6,787 nt of DNA from positions 1 to 6,787 of the forward strand of contig CAMHBE010000102.1 of NCBI GenBank assembly GCA_946183095.1, given 5' to 3'. The first letter of the stretch is position 1, and the number at the start of each line of letters is the position of its first letter. The notes beneath the pieces are model-generated. The model was not told where the DNA came from and did not search any database. It saw nothing but the letters and a program-made list of their open reading frames with translations. The DNA comes from an uncultured Clostridia bacterium. GTDB lineage: Bacteria; Bacillota; Clostridia; Oscillospirales; Ruminococcaceae. Both the position numbers and the translations under genes were made by a program. Positions 4,532-6,787 of this stretch are shown here, one piece after another.

Positions 4532-6106
4532 TCACACATCTCCTAACTGTTTTTCGGCGGGAAGTCCTGCGTTGTAGCGCTTCATGAATGCTTTGAATCC
4601 CTTAACACCTGCTTCTTCGGGCGTGAGGGTCTGCTTGTCCATTCCCGCGAACACTTCTTCTTCGAGCCATTCGGCAAGCGTTTTGCCCTTGCCGCACACC
4701 ATGTACGCAGCGAGAAGAGCCATGCCCCACGAACCGCCCTCGCCCGCCGTCTTCACGGAAACGGGAGTGTTCAGCGCATCGGAGAGATACTGCTGTGCAA
4801 CGCCCTTCGTCTTGAACAGACCGCCGTGACCGGTGAATTGCTCTGCGGAAACGTGCTCTTTCTCAAACAGGATATCCATGCCAGAGCTGAGCGCGGCGAA
4901 GGACGACTATATCTGCGCACGGAAGAAGTTCGCGAGATCCATGTTCCCGTCGGGTTCGCGGAAGTACATGGGTCTGCCGCTCGCAACGCCCGTCACAGGT
5001 TCGCCGGAAAGGTAGTTGTAGGCTATAACGCCGCCGCAGTCCTTGTCACCGTTCAGTGAGTTGTTGTAGAGCAGATCGTATATAGCCGGCTTCGTGATAT
5101 CGCTTCCGGCGAGTTTTGCGAACTGCGCGAACAGCTTCACCCAAGCGTCAAGCTCCGAACAGCAGTTGTTGCAGTGTACCATTGCAACGGGCGCGCCGTC
5201 GGGAGTTGTCACGATGTCTATTTCCGGATAGACACCCGCAAGGTCTTTTTCGAGCACCAGCATCGAGAAAATCGACGTACCTGCGGAAATGTTGCCTGTA
5301 CGCGGCAGGACCGCGTTCGTTGCAGCCATACCCGTTCCCGCGTCGCCCTCGGGCGGGCATACGGGTATGCCCGCTTTCAGGTCGCCCGCCGGGTCGAGGA
5401 ACTTCGCGCCGTCTTCGGTCAGGGAACCCGCATTCTCGCCCGCTTTGAGCACTTCCGGCAGTATCGCGCCGATGTCCTTGCCGAAACCGTGAGCCGCCGC
5501 CGCTTCGTTGAATTTAGCGATCATCTCGGAGTTGTAGTTGCCGCCGCTTATCGGGAACATACCCGACGCGTCGCCGATACCGAGCACCCTCCTGCCCGTC
5601 AGCAGTGAGTGGATATATCCCGCAAGTGTGGTGATATGCACGATATCGCCGATGTGCGGCTCTTTGTTCAGGATAGCCTGATAGAGGTGCGCGACGCTCC
5701 AGCGCTGCGGGATATTGAACCCGAACAGCTCAGTGAGTTCCGCCGCCGCAGTCTCCGTGGTGGTGTTGCGCCATGTGCGGAACGGTACGAGCAGCCTGCC
5801 GTCAGCGCCGAACGCCATGTAGCCGTGCATCATTGCCGAAACGCCTGCCGCACCGATAGTTTGCAGCGTAACGCCGTATTTCTCCGAAACATCCTTTTTG
5901 AGATCGGCATAACAGCCGCGTATGCCGCTGTGGATATCGTCGAGGGAGTATGTCCAGAAGCCGTTCTCAAGCCTGTTCTCCCATTCGTAAGAACCGCTCG
6001 CCGCCGGTGTGAACGTATCGTCCGTGAGGGTCGCTTTTATGCGGGTCGAACCCAGCTCGATACCGAGGAAGGTCTTTCCCTGTTCGATCTTTTCCTGTAT
6101 TGTCAT
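4532..6106 (-). pseudogene. araB: L-ribulokinase (FGGY family) interrupted by an in-frame amber codon
   Basis: Intact, this kinase would phosphorylate L-ribulose to L-ribulose 5-phosphate with ATP. The reading frame spans 524 codons but codon 400 is TAG (4909-4907). The first 399 residues hold the N-terminal FGGY domain with FLGIELGSTRIKATL, SAMMHGYMAFG and the sugar-side region, plus PPEGDAGTGMAATNAV and GNISAGTSIFSML. Downstream, 124 codons stay in the same frame with no further stop or frameshift and keep GHGGLFKTKG and GEGGSWGMALLAAYM, the nucleotide-binding end of the kinase. The junction reads NFFRAQI-stop-SSFAALSSGMDIL, and an aromatic residue, probably Tyr (TAT/TAC), is expected at the stop. 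One base change or a sequencing error would explain it. The ATG at 4879 has no ribosome binding site, so separate translation of the tail is unlikely. The start at 6106 is preferred over 6115, which abuts GGAG (6119-6116) with no spacing. It lies 22 bp after abfA and couples to araD. Confidence 0.88.
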
Positions 6107-6128
6107 TTTTTTCATCTCCGTTTCCAGC

Positions 6129-6787
6129 TCATTCAGAAAGTATAACGCTTACTACCGAGCACTTCGGAAGTGTGAACTTTACGCCGCCGTGTACAAGCTC
6201 AGCCTTGTGCTGTGCGGGAGCTATCCTTTCGGGTGTGCCGAAATCGTTGAACTCTCTCACATCGCCCGTAAGTATGCAGGCTTCCGCGCTCTTTGCGGCA
6301 AATCCCACGACCGCACAGTCTATCTCAAACTCTTCGTCGAGCGAAGCGTTGGCGAATGTCATGGTCATCTTTCCGTCCTTGCCGAGAGAAACGGACTGCG
6401 AGACTGCGGGGATGCCGCCGCACTCGGCGTTGTCGGTGTAGCTGTACAGAAGCTCGGAATCCTGATGTGTCTTGTACATATCGAAAACGTGGTAAGTCGG
6501 AGTTTTCAGCATCTTCTCGCCCTCGGTCATGATAAGGCACTGGAGCACATTGACAGCCTGCGCGAGGTTCGCCATGCACACGATATCCGAACGTGAGTTG
6601 AAAATGTTGAGCGTTACCGCCGCAACGATAGCGTCACGCATCGTGTTCTGCTGGAAGAGGAAGCCGGGGTTGGTTCCTTCCTCGACATCGAACCAGCATC
6701 CCCACTCGTCAACGACGAGCTTCATCTTGTCGCTGTACTTCGACATAATCGCGCTGTGCCTGCGGATGAGCTCATCCATGCGGCGGG
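6129..6787 (-). CDS. abfA: Alpha-L-arabinofuranosidase, GH51, C-terminal part
   Basis: This enzyme releases L-arabinose from arabinan, arabinoxylan or arabino-oligosaccharides by a retaining mechanism, and GH51 enzymes are usually cytoplasmic. The frame is open through the right edge, so the start, and roughly the first half of a typical 500-residue protein, lies outside. The first internal Met is at 6779. The visible part contains VVDEWGCWF, with the GH51 catalytic nucleophile Glu (codon 6707-6705). It is followed by [38 protein letters not shown] and [11 protein letters not shown], all characteristic of the end of the TIM barrel. A beta-sandwich domain then runs to the TGA at 6131-6129. It is the most upstream visible gene of the abfA-araB-araD operon, with 22 bp to araB. 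No araA isomerase, transporter or AraR-like regulator is visible, and any of these may lie beyond the right edge. Confidence 0.93.
   Translation of the reverse strand, partial: RRMDELIRRHSAIMSKYSDKMKLVVDEWGCWFDVEEGTNPGFLFQQNTMRDAIVAAVTLNIFNSRSDIVCMANLAQAVNVLQCLIMTEGEKMLKTPTYHVFDMYKTHQDSELLYSYTDNAECGGIPAVSQSVSLGKDGKMTMTFANASLDEEFEIDCAVVGFAAKSAEACILTGDVREFNDFGTPERIAPAQHKAELVHGGVKFTLPKCSVVSVILSE

Noticed and set aside
4532..4879. Separate small gene encoding the C-terminal kinase fragment
   Set aside because: It is in the same frame as the upstream part, its ATG has no ribosome binding site, and its sequence is the direct continuation of AraB. It is one interrupted gene.
5168..5188. GTTGC ... 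GCAAC inverted repeat as a third Crp/Fnr site
   Set aside because: It is inside araB coding sequence and the arms are 11 bases apart, not the spacing of the two intergenic sites.
5609..6145. Plus-strand open frame of 178 codons opposite araB
   Set aside because: It is antisense to conserved kinase sequence, with no recognisable domain and no plausible start signals.

Overview
The window looks like chromosomal DNA from an anaerobic, Gram-positive gut or rumen bacterium of the Clostridia, most plausibly Oscillospiraceae/Ruminococcaceae. This is inferred from gene content: a Firmicutes-type L-lactate dehydrogenase, a minimal two-gene SUF iron-sulfur system, and a GH51 arabinofuranosidase-AraB-AraD operon. 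Strong AGGAGG-type ribosome binding sites and short leaders agree. No sequence search was run, so the genus is not secured.

Layout. Positions 1-160 are non-coding: a small structured element at the left edge, then a repeat that leads into a terminator hairpin. L-lactate dehydrogenase (minus strand, 162-1106) and a Crp/Fnr-family regulator (plus strand, 1202-1879) diverge from a 95-bp intergenic region. The regulator converges, with only 20 bp between stop codons, on a minus-strand operon sufC-sufB (3568 down to 1900). A 269-bp intergenic region (3569-3837) carries the suf promoter, a GATCCGG-rich stretch of unknown role, and a second copy of the repeat plus hairpin. To its right lies a minus-strand arabinose operon, abfA (cut by the right edge) - araB - araD. 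araB is interrupted by an in-frame amber codon.

How the parts may work together. The most interesting signal is a pair of perfect palindromes with identical arms, TGTTGC-N4-GCAACA. One overlaps the -35 element of the Crp/Fnr gene and the other lies upstream of the suf promoter. Taking the predicted transcription starts, the first is centred near -29.5, a repressing position, and the second near -41.5, the classical class II activating position. The inferred circuit is a self-repressing Crp/Fnr protein that activates the suf operon and may also influence ldh. The regulator lacks the cAMP-contact Arg-Ser pair and the FNR cysteine set, so its signal is unknown.

The arabinose operon would release L-arabinose from oligosaccharides and feed it to D-xylulose 5-phosphate. 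As written, its kinase is truncated before its ATP-binding C-terminal motifs. The araA isomerase is not in the window.
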